Positions 17,492 to 25,993 of a stretch of DNA of 64,000 nt are shown here, piece after piece. The notes under the pieces are model-generated. The model did no database searches. It saw nothing but the letters and a program-made list of their open reading frames with translations, and was not told the DNA's origin. Positions within the stretch are counted from its first letter, which is position 1; each line of letters opens with the position of its first letter. The stretch is from Rhizobium sophoriradicis (GTDB lineage: Bacteria; Pseudomonadota; Alphaproteobacteria; Rhizobiales; Rhizobiaceae), in assembly GCF_003939025.1 (NCBI RefSeq), contig NZ_RQIH01000007.1, positions 248,001-312,000 of the forward strand, in the 5' to 3' direction. The translations under genes were made by a program, and so were the position numbers.

Positions 17492-17517
17492 CTTGCGATT
17501 ATTCGTTCGTCAGGCTC

Positions 17518-18528
17518 TCAGATGAGCTTGGCAAAGGCGACGGCCGTGTCCGACATGCGGCTGGAGAAGCCCCACTCGTTGTCGTACCACGACAGGACGC
17601 GCACGAAGTTGCCTTCCATGACCTTGGTCTGGTCGGTGGCGAAGATCGAGGAGTGGCTGTCGTGGTTGAAGTCACGGGAGACGAGCGGCTCGTCGGTGTA
17701 GCCGAGGATGCCGTTCAGCTTGCCGTTTGCCGCAGCCTGGATGGCTTCGTTGATTTCGCCGACCGTGGTCGCCTTCTTGGCGACGAACTTGAAGTCGACG
17801 ACCGAGACGTTCGGGGTGGGAACGCGGATCGAGGTGCCGTCGAGCTTGCCCTTCAGGTGCGGCAGCACGAGGCCGACGGCCTTGGCAGCACCCGTCGAGG
17901 TCGGGATCATGGAGAGGGCAGCTGCGCGGGCGCGATACAGGTCCTTGTGCATCGTGTCGAGCGTCGGCTGGTCGCCGGTATAGGAGTGGATGGTCGTCAT
18001 GAAGCCGTGGTCGATGCCGACGGCGTCGTCGAGAACCTTGACGACCGGCACCAGGCAGTTGGTGGTGCAGGAGGCGTTGGAGATGACCATGTGCTCCTTG
18101 GTGAGCTGGTCATGGTTGACGCCGTAGACGACCGTCAAATCGGCCCCGTCGGCAGGGGCCGAGACGATAACGCGCTTGGCCCCGGCCGTCAGATGGGCGG
18201 CAGCCTTGTCGCGGGCGGTGAAGATGCCGGTGCATTCCATGGCAATGTCGACGCCGAGTTCGCGGTGCGGAAGCGTCGCCGGATCCTTGATCGCCGTGAC
18301 CTTGATCGGCTTGCCGTTGCCGACGGTGATCGTGTCACCTTCGACCTTCACGTTTGCCGGGAACTTGCCGTGGATCGAGTCGTAGCGCAGCAGGTGGGCG
18401 TTGGTCTCGACCGGGCCGAGGTCGTTGATGGCGACGACTTCAATGTCGGTGCGGCCGGATTCGACGATAGCGCGGAGGACGTTACGGCCGATGCGGCCGA
18501 AACCATTAATGGCAACCTTGACTGTCAT
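17518..18528 (-). CDS. gap: Glyceraldehyde-3-phosphate dehydrogenase, type I
   Basis: This 336-residue enzyme begins [20 protein letters not shown], with the NAD-binding glycine motif. It carries the catalytic Cys in [10 protein letters not shown] near residue 152. It oxidises glyceraldehyde 3-phosphate to 1,3-bisphosphoglycerate. A start two codons upstream (18534) also exists; the GGGAG lies nine bases from the ATG at 18528, the better distance. It follows tkt on the same strand with an 80-base gap, so the two could be cotranscribed. A terminator follows. Confidence 0.97.
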   Translation of the reverse strand: MTVKVAINGFGRIGRNVLRAIVESGRTDIEVVAINDLGPVETNAHLLRYDSIHGKFPANVKVEGDTITVGNGKPIKVTAIKDPATLPHRELGVDIAMECTGIFTARDKAAAHLTAGAKRVIVSAPADGADLTVVYGVNHDQLTKEHMVISNASCTTNCLVPVVKVLDDAVGIDHGFMTTIHSYTGDQPTLDTMHKDLYRARAAALSMIPTSTGAAKAVGLVLPHLKGKLDGTSIRVPTPNVSVVDFKFVAKKATTVGEINEAIQAAANGKLNGILGYTDEPLVSRDFNHDSHSSIFATDQTKVMEGNFVRVLSWYDNEWGFSSRMSDTAVAFAKLI

Positions 18529-18608
18529 GTTCATTCACTCCCGATAGAATAGGGCCCGATAGAGAGGGCCTGGAATTGAGGAGATGGAGAGCGCCTCAGG
18601 CGCCCTCT

Positions 18609-20582
18609 TTAAAGCTTTGCTTCCGCAGCCGCAACGACGGCGTCGGCAGTGATGCCGAAATGCTTGTAGACGTCCTTGACCGGGCCGGAGGCGCCGAAGC
18701 CCTTCATGCCGACGAAGCTGCCTTCCGGTCCGATGAAAGCGTCCCAGCCTTCGCGGACGGCGGCTTCGACGGCGATCTTGACCGGCGAGTTGCCGAGAAT
18801 ATCCTTGCGATAGGCGTCCGGCTGCTCGAAAAACAGCTCCGTGCAGGGGACCGACACGACGCGCACCGAAACACCCTTGGCTTCGAGGGTCGCGCGGGCG
18901 GCGACGGCGATTTCGACCTCGGAGCCGGAAGCGAAGATCGTCACCTTGGCATCGGCGTTGCCGGCGAGCGTATAGGCGCCGAGCTCGCAGAGGTTCTTCT
19001 CATTATACTCGGTGCGGACGGTCGTCAGGTTCTGGCGGGTGAGAGCCAGCGCGGACGGGCGGTTCTTGCTCTTGATGGCGATCTGCCAGCATTCCGCCGT
19101 CTCGACGGCGTCGGCCGGACGGAAGACCTGCAGGTTCGGAACGGCACGCAGGCCGGCGATCTGCTCGACCGGCTGGTGGGTCGGGCCGTCTTCGCCAACG
19201 CCGATCGAGTCATGCGTCAGGACGTGGATGACACGAATGCCCATCAGCGCCGAGAGGCGGATCGGCGGGCGGCAATAATCCGAGAAGATCATGAAGCCGC
19301 CGCCATAAGGGATGAGGCCGCCGTGCAGCGAGATACCGTTCATGGCGGATGCCATGCCGTGCTCGCGGATGCCCCAGTGCATGTAACGGCCCTTGAAATC
19401 CGTCGGGGTGATGGAGACCATCTGGCTGGTCTTGGTGTTGTTCGACGGCGTCAGGTCGGCGGAGCCGCCGAGCGTCTCCGGCAGGAAGCCGTTGATGATT
19501 TCGAGCGCATCCTCAGACGCCTTGCGGGTGGCGACGGTCGGCTTGGTCTCGGCGAGTTTCTTCTTGTAGTCGGTGATCGCCGCGTCGAAGCCTTCCGGCA
19601 GATCGCCCGCCATGCGGCGGCTGAACTCGGCCCTGACAGGTGAATTGGCGAGGGTTTCTTCCCACGCCTTGACGATGTTGTCGGAGCGGGTGCCGGCCGC
19701 GCGCCATGCGTCGAGAACATCGGAGGGAACGACGAAGGGCTCGTAATCCCAATTCAGAGCCTTGCGGGTCGCTGCGATTTCATCGGCGCCGAGCGGGCTG
19801 CCGTGAACCTTGTGGCTGCCGGCCTTGTTCGGAGCGCCGAAGCCGATGACCGTCTTGCAGGCGATGAAGGTCGGGCGGTCGGACTTGTGGGCGGCTTCGA
19901 TCGCATCGGCGATGGCGGCCTGATCGTGGCCGTCGATCTCGATCGTGTTCCAGTGAACCGCCTTGAAGCGGGCGATCTGGTCGGTCGAATCCGACAGCGA
20001 GACGGCGCCGTCAATGGTGATCGAGTTGTTGTCCCAGAAGAGGATCAGCTTGTTCAGCTTCAGGTGACCGGCAAGGGCGATGGCTTCATGGCTGATGCCT
20101 TCCATCAGGCAGCCGTCGCCATTGATGACGTAGGTGTAGTGGTCCTGCAGCTCCGGACCGAATTCATCGCGCAGCTTGCGTTCGGCGATCGCCATGCCGA
20201 CGGCGTTGGCGATGCCCTGGCCGAGCGGCCCCGTCGTGGTTTCGATGCCGGTGGCATGGCCGTATTCCGGGTGGCCGGCAGTCTTCGAGCCGATCTGGCG
20301 GAACTGCTTCAGATCCTCGACCGTCATGTCAGGATAGCCGGTCAAATAGAGCAGCGAGTAGAGCAGCATGGAGCCATGGCCGGCCGACAGCACGAAGCGG
20401 TCGCGGTTCGGCCAGTGCGGCTTCTTGGGGTCGAAGCGCAGATATTTGGTGAACAGGACCGTTGCCACGTCAGCCATGCCCATCGGCATGCCGGGGTGGC
20501 CGGAATTTGCCTTTTCAACGGCATCCATGGCGAGGAAACGGATCGCATTCGCCATCCGGTCGTTTTGTTCGGGAGAGGTCAT
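18609..20582 (-). CDS. tkt: Transketolase
   Basis: This 657-residue enzyme carries the thiamine-diphosphate motif [13 protein letters not shown] near residue 155. An upstream GHPGMPMG near 33 and [12 protein letters not shown] near 465 are both transketolase signatures. It transfers two-carbon units between sugar phosphates in the pentose phosphate pathway. The start at 20582 ([20 protein letters not shown]) is chosen because the 88 residues of the longer frame do not resemble the family. It is upstream of gap on the same strand, so the carbon genes here run tkt, gap, then pgk and fbaB with other genes between. Confidence 0.97.
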   Translation of the reverse strand: MTSPEQNDRMANAIRFLAMDAVEKANSGHPGMPMGMADVATVLFTKYLRFDPKKPHWPNRDRFVLSAGHGSMLLYSLLYLTGYPDMTVEDLKQFRQIGSKTAGHPEYGHATGIETTTGPLGQGIANAVGMAIAERKLRDEFGPELQDHYTYVINGDGCLMEGISHEAIALAGHLKLNKLILFWDNNSITIDGAVSLSDSTDQIARFKAVHWNTIEIDGHDQAAIADAIEAAHKSDRPTFIACKTVIGFGAPNKAGSHKVHGSPLGADEIAATRKALNWDYEPFVVPSDVLDAWRAAGTRSDNIVKAWEETLANSPVRAEFSRRMAGDLPEGFDAAITDYKKKLAETKPTVATRKASEDALEIINGFLPETLGGSADLTPSNNTKTSQMVSITPTDFKGRYMHWGIREHGMASAMNGISLHGGLIPYGGGFMIFSDYCRPPIRLSALMGIRVIHVLTHDSIGVGEDGPTHQPVEQIAGLRAVPNLQVFRPADAVETAECWQIAIKSKNRPSALALTRQNLTTVRTEYNEKNLCELGAYTLAGNADAKVTIFASGSEVEIAVAARATLEAKGVSVRVVSVPCTELFFEQPDAYRKDILGNSPVKIAVEAAVREGWDAFIGPEGSFVGMKGFGASGPVKDVYKHFGITADAVVAAAEAKL

Positions 20583-20718
20583 CGCTTTTCCGCAAGCTCG
20601 GGTGTCGGGGGATGGCCTCGAGCCTCCAAGACCATCAAGTGAAAGCGGCAGAGACATAGCAGTTAAGACGGGCGAGTCAATAAATGGCGGGCCGAATCCG
20701 GCGGGGTTGCGGCGATTT

Positions 20719-20746
20719 TTGACATTTGCTCGTGCGATTATACAAA
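20719..20746 (+). promoter_or_regulatory. Candidate promoter for the DUF4164-zapA genes
   Basis: TTGACA (20719-20724), a 16-base spacer and TACAAA (20741-20746) lie in the 332-base gap between divergent tkt and the DUF4164 gene. This would give a leader of about 160 bases. I see nothing else in that gap apart from the tkt promoter region. Confidence 0.4.
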
Positions 20747-20914
20747 AGACAAATTTTATGAGGGAGGCACCGATAAAACGCTCATCCACAAGATAGGCCG
20801 GCGGACGGGTGGGGAGATTTATTGACGGGCCGTTGGCGAGCTGCATATCCTTTTTGAAATCACGGATCGGTGCAGAGTGCCGATTCGCGGATCCTGCGCG
20901 GGAATCGGAAAGGC

Positions 20915-21190
20915 ATGATGCCCACAGGCAAAACCATGGAAGCAGCGCTCAACGAGCTGAGACAGGCGATTTCGAGCCTCGAAAACGCCGTCGACATGCG
21001 CATCGAGCGGCAGCGCGAGCAGGGCGAGATCGAGGGCGAGGTCCGGCGCGTGCACGCCGACCGATCCCGGCTGGCGCAGGAGCTCGACCAGGCCGAATTC
21101 CGTGCCAACCGGCTGGAAGAGGTCAACCGCGAGGTATCGCGGCGGCTGGTGACGGCCATGGAAACGATCCGCGCGGTTCTAGATCGCTGA
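20915..21190 (+). CDS. DUF4164 coiled-coil protein
   Basis: This 91-residue protein is almost entirely a predicted coiled coil ([20 protein letters not shown] and [20 protein letters not shown]), as in DUF4164 proteins. It is rich in Arg and Glu. Two adjacent ATG codons (20915 and 20918) are possible starts, preceded by GGAAAGG. It lies 16 bases before zapA, so the two are cotranscribed. The association with ZapA and its coiled-coil nature suggest a role near the division septum, but this is inference. Confidence 0.8.
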   Translation: MMPTGKTMEAALNELRQAISSLENAVDMRIERQREQGEIEGEVRRVHADRSRLAQELDQAEFRANRLEEVNREVSRRLVTAMETIRAVLDR

Positions 21191-21206
21191 TGAGAAAGAA
21201 TATGAC

Positions 21207-21584
21207 ATGGCGCAGGTGACGGTGACGATCGACGGCAAGGCCTATCGCATGGCCTGCGAGGAAGGGCAGGAGGATCATCTGACCGACCTCGCCACTCGTT
21301 TCGATCGCTATGTCGGCCATCTCAAGGATCAGTTCGGCGAGATCGGCGACCTCCGGATCACCGTCATGGCCGGCATCATGATCATGGACGAGATTGCCGA
21401 GCTGACGCGCCGCATCGCCGGGCTGGAATCCGAGCTCGAGTCGCTGCGCGGCAACCGCGATACCGTGCTTGCCGCTACCGCCCGCACCGAGGAAACGCTG
21501 GCGGCGGCACTCAGCGAGGTGTCGAGCCGCATCCGGGGCATCACCGACAAGCTGAACGGCCGCACCGCCCCCGAGCTCAACTGA
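21207..21584 (+). CDS. zapA: Cell division protein ZapA
   Basis: This 125-residue protein begins MAQVTVTIDGKAYRMACEEG, the conserved start of ZapA, and continues with EDHLTDLATRFDRYV, then a C-terminal helix that would form the coiled-coil dimer. ZapA binds FtsZ and bundles its filaments at the division site. It follows the DUF4164 gene in the same operon. The 6S RNA gene begins 69 bases after its stop, a common alphaproteobacterial arrangement. Confidence 0.93.
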   Translation: MAQVTVTIDGKAYRMACEEGQEDHLTDLATRFDRYVGHLKDQFGEIGDLRITVMAGIMIMDEIAELTRRIAGLESELESLRGNRDTVLAATARTEETLAAALSEVSSRIRGITDKLNGRTAPELN

Positions 21585-21653
21585 TCTCAATTAAATCGGC
21601 GCGGCCTGCGGTCGCCACTGGCGCGCCGGCGCAAACGACCTTATATATCGCGA

Positions 21654-21812
21654 TGCGGTCTGCGCCTCTCGACAGGAACCACAATCCCTGGGGCCATACT
21701 CGATCCAAAGGGAGCTGTCCCTGGCCAGGCCCGTGGGCCTGGACACACGGTGCCCACCTACGTTTGTAGGCGCCCAGGATCGTAAACATCCATCGGTCGT
21801 CGTGGATCGCAC
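21654..21812 (+). ncRNA. ssrS: 6S RNA
   Basis: The stretch has the alphaproteobacterial 6S layout: a closing stem of TGCGGTC (21654-21660) with GATCGCA (21805-21811), a 5' arm with GAGCTGTCCCTGGCCAGG, and the 3' part with GTGCCCACCTACG...GTAGGCGCCCAGG. The whole is about 158 bases, the usual size. 6S RNA binds the housekeeping RNA polymerase and mimics an open promoter. It lies just after zapA, where it is found in many alphaproteobacteria. Its exact ends are estimated from the closing stem. Confidence 0.8.
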
Positions 21813-21848
21813 TTTCTCTCCATCGCCGGCAAAGGCAGCAGATCGACA

Positions 21849-21878
21849 GGCGAACGCGGCGCGCGTCCGCCTTTTTTT
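21849..21878 (+). terminator. Terminator after 6S RNA
   Basis: Arms GGCGAACGCG and CGCGTCCGCC (one mismatch) with a 3-base loop precede a run of seven T. It ends transcription from the zapA/6S region, about 40 bases after the predicted 6S 3' end. Confidence 0.8.
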
Positions 21879-21955
21879 CGCAGGTGCGACTACTTCCTTT
21901 ATGACGGCATCGTGATATCTGAGGACGCATTCTCGCTTCGGCGATTCCGCGTCCT

Positions 21956-22046
21956 AAAGCGCGTCGCATCAAATTTGATTCATGCGACGCGCTGATGCAT
22001 GTCGTTGTCCCGGAACCGCTGCACACTTCCGGGCGACATGCATTAA
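21956..22046. repeat. Dispersed rhizobial palindromic repeat
   Basis: AAGCGCGTCGCATCAAATTT and ATTCATGCGACGCGCT form a long palindrome. A second hairpin follows, with arms TGCATGTCG and CGACATGCA enclosing TCCCGGAA...TTCCGGG. I recognise this two-hairpin block from many Rhizobium intergenic regions. It ends exactly at the stop codon (TTA at 22043-22045) of the epimerase gene. Confidence 0.7.
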
Positions 22047-23026
22047 TCGACCGGATAGGGGCCTTCGGCGAAAATTTCGTCGTGATAGCCTTTGGAGCCG
22101 ACCTCGAGCGACAATGGGCTGCGCCATTCGCGATTCTCCCCCAGGCAATCGAGCACGAAGCGGAAATCATAGCGCGGCTGCCAGCCGAGTTCGCGCCGTG
22201 CGCGCTCGTTGACGTAGACGCGGTCGAGTGCCGGGGACATCTTCCAGCCGCGTTCGGCATAGAGGCCGCGGGCTCCCGGAAAGAGCCGCTCGACGACCGC
22301 AGGCGCGTCGCGCCTGATGTCGGCGAGATCGTCTGGTGAAAACGGCGTGGTGGCCGAGATGATGTAGCGACCGAAGCCGATCGGACGTGCCCTTTCGAGG
22401 GCGATCAGATGGGCGCCGACCACATCGGCGATATCGACGCGGCGATGGAGCAACTCGTTGGCCTGGGCATTTGCCGGCGAATAGGCGTTGCGAATGTCGG
22501 GATCGTCGTCGCTTTCGGGAAAGAAACGCGACGTCCTCAGAATAACGACCTGCAATCCGCATTTGCGAGCGAAGAGTTCGCACAGACCTTCGGCAGCGAG
22601 CTTCGTTACGCCGTAAATGTTCCTCGCGATCGGAAGCACGTCCTCGGTGATCCATGCGGCCGATTGGCCGGCGGCCGGCGTCAATGCCGCGCCGAAGGTG
22701 CTAGTGGTGCTGGTGAAGACGAAACTTTCAACGCGCGCGGCCGCCGCCTCTTCAAGCAGGTTCAGCGTGCCGCCGATATTGGTGTCGACGAATTCCTGAT
22801 TGCCATGAGTGGCCACATGCGGCTTGTGCAGTGTGGCGGCATGGATGACGTAGCTGATGCCCGACATCGCCTGCCGGACGAAGGCGCGGTCGCCGATGGA
22901 ACCGACCGCGTCGGTGAAATCCGAAGGCTTGATGTCGACGCCGCGCGCCGATCGGCCTTGCGCCTTCAGGACGCGCATCAGCGCTTCGCCGAGGTGGCCG
23001 GCGCTTCCCGTCACCAATATCGTCAT
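22043..23026 (-). CDS. NAD-dependent epimerase/dehydratase (extended SDR)
   Basis: This 327-residue protein has an N-terminal Rossmann motif TGSAGHLGEAL at 6-16, a catalytic Tyr-Lys pair in YGVTKLA near residue 138, and an SDR fold throughout. It resembles nucleoside-diphosphate-sugar epimerases. The ATG follows GGAG. The XRE regulator gene ends 67 bases upstream on the same strand, so the regulator may control it. The last codon and stop lie at the edge of a dispersed repeat, which may have reset the C-terminus. The substrate is unknown. Confidence 0.87.
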   Translation of the reverse strand: MTILVTGSAGHLGEALMRVLKAQGRSARGVDIKPSDFTDAVGSIGDRAFVRQAMSGISYVIHAATLHKPHVATHGNQEFVDTNIGGTLNLLEEAAAARVESFVFTSTTSTFGAALTPAAGQSAAWITEDVLPIARNIYGVTKLAAEGLCELFARKCGLQVVILRTSRFFPESDDDPDIRNAYSPANAQANELLHRRVDIADVVGAHLIALERARPIGFGRYIISATTPFSPDDLADIRRDAPAVVERLFPGARGLYAERGWKMSPALDRVYVNERARRELGWQPRYDFRFVLDCLGENREWRSPLSLEVGSKGYHDEIFAEGPYPVD

Positions 23027-23086
23027 TGCATTTTCTCCAGACCGTTTCCACGGCGGAGGCTATTAAGACCGGCATTTTCAGACAAC

Positions 23087-23099
23087 GCATAAATTATGC
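23087..23099. promoter_or_regulatory. Palindrome upstream of the epimerase gene
   Basis: GCATAA-A-TTATGC is a perfect 13-base palindrome between the XRE gene and the epimerase gene, overlapping the XRE stop codon at 23094. It is a possible operator for the adjacent regulator. Confidence 0.3.
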
Positions 23100-23660
23100 A
23101 TGAGGGTGCAGGAAAGCTGCAGGCTCGGTGACTGTGGTGACGAGGCGACCGGCGCTGCCGTCGGAAAGCATGATCCGTTCCCAGATGACGCGGCCAACGG
23201 CAATGGGCAGGCGCGCATTGCCGTTGGCACCGGTATCGAATGTAAACGACATGAGCCTGCCGTCATGCCAGCCGCATGCCTCCAGCGATTGTTCGGCGGC
23301 GGCGATCTCGGCGGAGGCGTAGGGGAAAAGAGAGCGGCCGAGAAAAGCGCCGATCGGTGCACGCCATTCCGACTGCCGAGGACGGGAGGCGGACAGCAGC
23401 CGGTGGGTGCTGTCGCAGATCAGATGCACAGGCCGGAGGCAGTCCTCGACCAGCCGTTTCAAAGCGGCATCGGCCACGGCATGGTGCGGCGCGGCGAAAA
23501 TTCGTTCCAGCCTGACGGCCTGCTCCGGCGACAGGGCAAGTTGATCTCGCTCCAAGCGCGAGACGGTCGCCTGGTTGACGCCGAGGAGTTCGGCGAGGTG
23601 TTGCTGCTTCATGCTGCGCAGCAGCCGCATGCGGCGTATGCCGGCCCCCGATATCGTCAT
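23094..23660 (-). CDS. XRE-family transcriptional regulator
   Basis: This 188-residue protein opens with a helix-turn-helix of the Cro/C1 type (residues about 8-60, with LAELLGVNQATVSRLERD). A C-terminal domain of about 110 residues has a PAS-like feel (VHLICDSTHRLLSASRPRQS) and may sense a small ligand. The start at 23660 is used; the upstream frame would add 19 residues before the helix-turn-helix. It precedes the epimerase gene, 67 bases upstream of it, which is a plausible target. Confidence 0.85.
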   Translation of the reverse strand: MTISGAGIRRMRLLRSMKQQHLAELLGVNQATVSRLERDQLALSPEQAVRLERIFAAPHHAVADAALKRLVEDCLRPVHLICDSTHRLLSASRPRQSEWRAPIGAFLGRSLFPYASAEIAAAEQSLEACGWHDGRLMSFTFDTGANGNARLPIAVGRVIWERIMLSDGSAGRLVTTVTEPAAFLHPHA

Positions 23661-23726
23661 CTCTGTCCCGTCTCTTGTCGTTTGGTCAGCATAGGATTGC
23701 GGCCGGCCGGGAGGCAAGGTGCCCGG

Positions 23727-24062
23727 TCATTGTTCCAGCGGGCCTTCGAAATCGCTTCTCAGCCGATCGAGGATCGACAGGGCATGGCCTGCGTAGGCGC
23801 TGATCCAGCGATCGTAGATCTGCTTGATCGGCAGGCTGTTCAGATGGTTCCAGCGTTCGCGCCCTTCCTTCCTGGCGATGACCAGATCGGCTTCTTCCAG
23901 CACTTTCAGATGCTGCATCACCGTGCAGCGATCCATCTCCGGAAACATGTCGCAAAGGGCCCCTGTTGTGCGGGGGCCATCCTTGAGCAGATCGAGGATC
24001 TCGCGGCGGCGATGATGCGCCAGCGCCTTGAAAACAGGGTCATCGGTTGATTCGCTTGACAT
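23727..24062 (-). CDS. ArsR-family transcriptional regulator
   Basis: This 111-residue protein is a winged helix with FKALAHHRRREILDLLKDGP at the N-terminus and the recognition helix near MDRCTVMQHLKVLEEADLV. No metal-binding Cys pair is evident; it is the subtype usually paired with an SRPBCC/AHSA1 protein. That partner lies divergently at 24118. The ATG at 24062 is the first codon of the frame. A 20-base perfect palindrome begins one base inside it, so the message is probably leaderless or the start lies slightly downstream. Confidence 0.9.
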   Translation of the reverse strand: MSSESTDDPVFKALAHHRRREILDLLKDGPRTTGALCDMFPEMDRCTVMQHLKVLEEADLVIARKEGRERWNHLNSLPIKQIYDRWISAYAGHALSILDRLRSDFEGPLEQ

Positions 24063-24080
24063 GTTATATTTTTATAACAT
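24061..24080. promoter_or_regulatory. ArsR operator palindrome
   Basis: ATGTTATA-TTTT-TATAACAT is a perfect 20-base palindrome lying between the divergent ArsR and SRPBCC genes and overlapping the ArsR start codon. It is AT-rich against a GC-rich background. Binding here would repress both promoters, as is usual for ArsR regulators. Confidence 0.75.
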
Positions 24081-24117
24081 AATGTGCTCAGACACAATGG
24101 AGAAGAGGAGCAATGCC

Positions 24118-24600
24118 ATGTCTCTCGGAATCCGCATTTCCGGCCGGATCGGCCGTCCCGTCGCAGAGGTGTTCGACGCCGTCGTCAATCCGAAGAAGCT
24201 CAGCAGCTATTTCACCACGATCGGCGGGGCGAGCGCCCCGCTCGTCCAAGGCACAACGGTGACCTGGTGGAAGGACGCGCCGGTCGAGGTCGTCGAACTC
24301 GTGCCGGAAAGCCGCATCGTGCTTCGCTGGGACGGTGGAACCGGCGAGGACAAGGCGAGCTATAAAACGCTGGTGGAGATGAATTTCAAACCGCTGGAGG
24401 ATGGCGGCACGCTGGTGACGATTGCCGAAAACGGCTGGCGCGAGGACGAAGCCGGCCGGCGCGGCACCTATCTCAATTGTGAAGGCTGGACGCAGATGCT
24501 TTGCTGCATGAAGGCATTCGTCGAGTACGGCATCAACCTGCGCGAGGGCATGTTCCTCAGTGAGATGAAGGGTGAACCGGCCAGCGCGCCCGATGAGTGA
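24118..24600 (+). CDS. SRPBCC/AHSA1-domain protein
   Basis: This 160-residue protein has the START/AHSA1 layout: an N-terminal strand-helix (RPVAEVFDAVVNPKKLSSYF), a central phrase TTVTWWKDAPVEVVEL and a C-terminal long helix near residues 120-148. The fold forms a hydrophobic cavity for a lipid or small molecule. The start at 24118 has AGGAG nine bases upstream; an in-frame ATG at 24097 is possible but has no clear RBS. It is divergent from, and probably repressed by, the ArsR gene. Confidence 0.85.
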   Translation: MSLGIRISGRIGRPVAEVFDAVVNPKKLSSYFTTIGGASAPLVQGTTVTWWKDAPVEVVELVPESRIVLRWDGGTGEDKASYKTLVEMNFKPLEDGGTLVTIAENGWREDEAGRRGTYLNCEGWTQMLCCMKAFVEYGINLREGMFLSEMKGEPASAPDE

Positions 24601-24752
24601 GGAATGAGCGGGCATCGGGCGCTTCGGTCCGACGTCGTCCCGCCGCGGCGCGATCGTCGCAGGCGCGGATATGGCCGAGACTTCGCTTGCCAGTCACACT
24701 GCGGGTGCTAGTTTCCGGAGTCGATACTTCATTTCGGTTCCAGGAGATTGAT

Positions 24753-25781
24753 ATGCAGCTTGGCATGGTTGGTTTGGGCCGCATGGGCAATTACATGGTC
24801 CAGCGCTTGATGCGGGGCGGTCACGAATGCGTCGTATACGACACCAGGCCGGAAAGCGTTGCCGCGCTTGCGGGTCTCGGTGCGACCGGGAGTGCGTCGC
24901 TCGAGGAATTCGTCTCGAAGCTTAGCCACCCCCGGGCGATCTGGCTGATGCTGCCGGCCGCGATCGTCGACAAGGTGCTTTCGAGCCTGGTGCCGCTGCT
25001 TCAGAACGGCGATATCGTCATTGACGGCGGCAATTCCTATTACCACGACGACATCCGCCGCGGCGCCGAGCTCATCACCAAGGGCATCCATTATGTCGAT
25101 GTCGGCACCAGCGGCGGCGTCTTCGGCCTGGAGCGCGGCTATTGCCTGATGATCGGCGGCGAAAAGGGCACCGTCGAGCATCTTTCTCCGATCTTTGCGA
25201 CGCTCGCCCCCGGCGTCGGCAAGACGGAAGCATCGCCGAACCGCACAGCCGAAGCGGCAGCGGCCAGCACGGCGGAGCAGGGTTATCTGCATTGCGGCCC
25301 GCACGGCGCCGGCCATTTCGTCAAGATGGTGCATAACGGCATCGAATACGGCCTGATGGCCGCCTATGCCGAAGGCCTCAACATTCTGAAACACGCCAAT
25401 ATCGGCGCTGCCTCGCATGAGGCCGATGCAGAGACGGCGCCGCTCGCCCATCCCGAACATTTCCAATACGATTTCAATTTGCAGGATGTCGCCGAAGTCT
25501 GGCGTCGCGGCAGCGTCATCACCTCCTGGCTGCTCGATCTGACGGCCGATGCGCTGCATGCCGATCCGGCACTTTCGAAGTTTGCCGGCCGCGTCTCGGA
25601 CAGTGGCGAGGGCCGCTGGACGATCATGGCGGCAATCGATGAAAGCGTGCCGACCCCGGTGCTGAGTGCTGCGCTCTACGGCCGCTTCTCCTCGCGCGAC
25701 AATGACGAGTTCGCCAACAAGGTGCTGTCGGCAATGCGTGCGGGCTTCGGCGGCCACGTGGAAAAGCCGACGCCGAAATAG
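24753..25781 (+). CDS. gnd: 6-phosphogluconate dehydrogenase-like, decarboxylating (YqeC type)
   Basis: This 342-residue protein starts MQLGMVGLGRMGNYMVQRL, with the dinucleotide-binding GLGRMG. Further motifs are DGGNSYYHDDIRRG near residue 92 and the catalytic lysine phrase HFVKMVHNGIEYG near 190. It is of the shorter, bacterial YqeC class, which often prefers NAD. The reaction converts 6-phosphogluconate to ribulose 5-phosphate and CO2. CAGGAG precedes the ATG. It is monocistronic. A paralogue elsewhere may be the main enzyme. Confidence 0.9.
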   Translation: MQLGMVGLGRMGNYMVQRLMRGGHECVVYDTRPESVAALAGLGATGSASLEEFVSKLSHPRAIWLMLPAAIVDKVLSSLVPLLQNGDIVIDGGNSYYHDDIRRGAELITKGIHYVDVGTSGGVFGLERGYCLMIGGEKGTVEHLSPIFATLAPGVGKTEASPNRTAEAAAASTAEQGYLHCGPHGAGHFVKMVHNGIEYGLMAAYAEGLNILKHANIGAASHEADAETAPLAHPEHFQYDFNLQDVAEVWRRGSVITSWLLDLTADALHADPALSKFAGRVSDSGEGRWTIMAAIDESVPTPVLSAALYGRFSSRDNDEFANKVLSAMRAGFGGHVEKPTPK

Positions 25782-25993
25782 AGAGCCAGCGGTTTTCCAC
25801 CTGCCCGACAAAGCCGCCATCCTGAAATAGCGGGGCAGCGCTTGGTTTCAGGACGGCGGCGACATCGGTCTTCCTAGGCATCGGTATGGTTTCCTACTGC
25901 TTGCTGGCGGCAACGGTCGCGAGTATCCATTGCTGAAAGGGGAAATGTCGGGGCTGCCTCATCCGGGCGGACGACACTCCATCGAGGGCGGCT

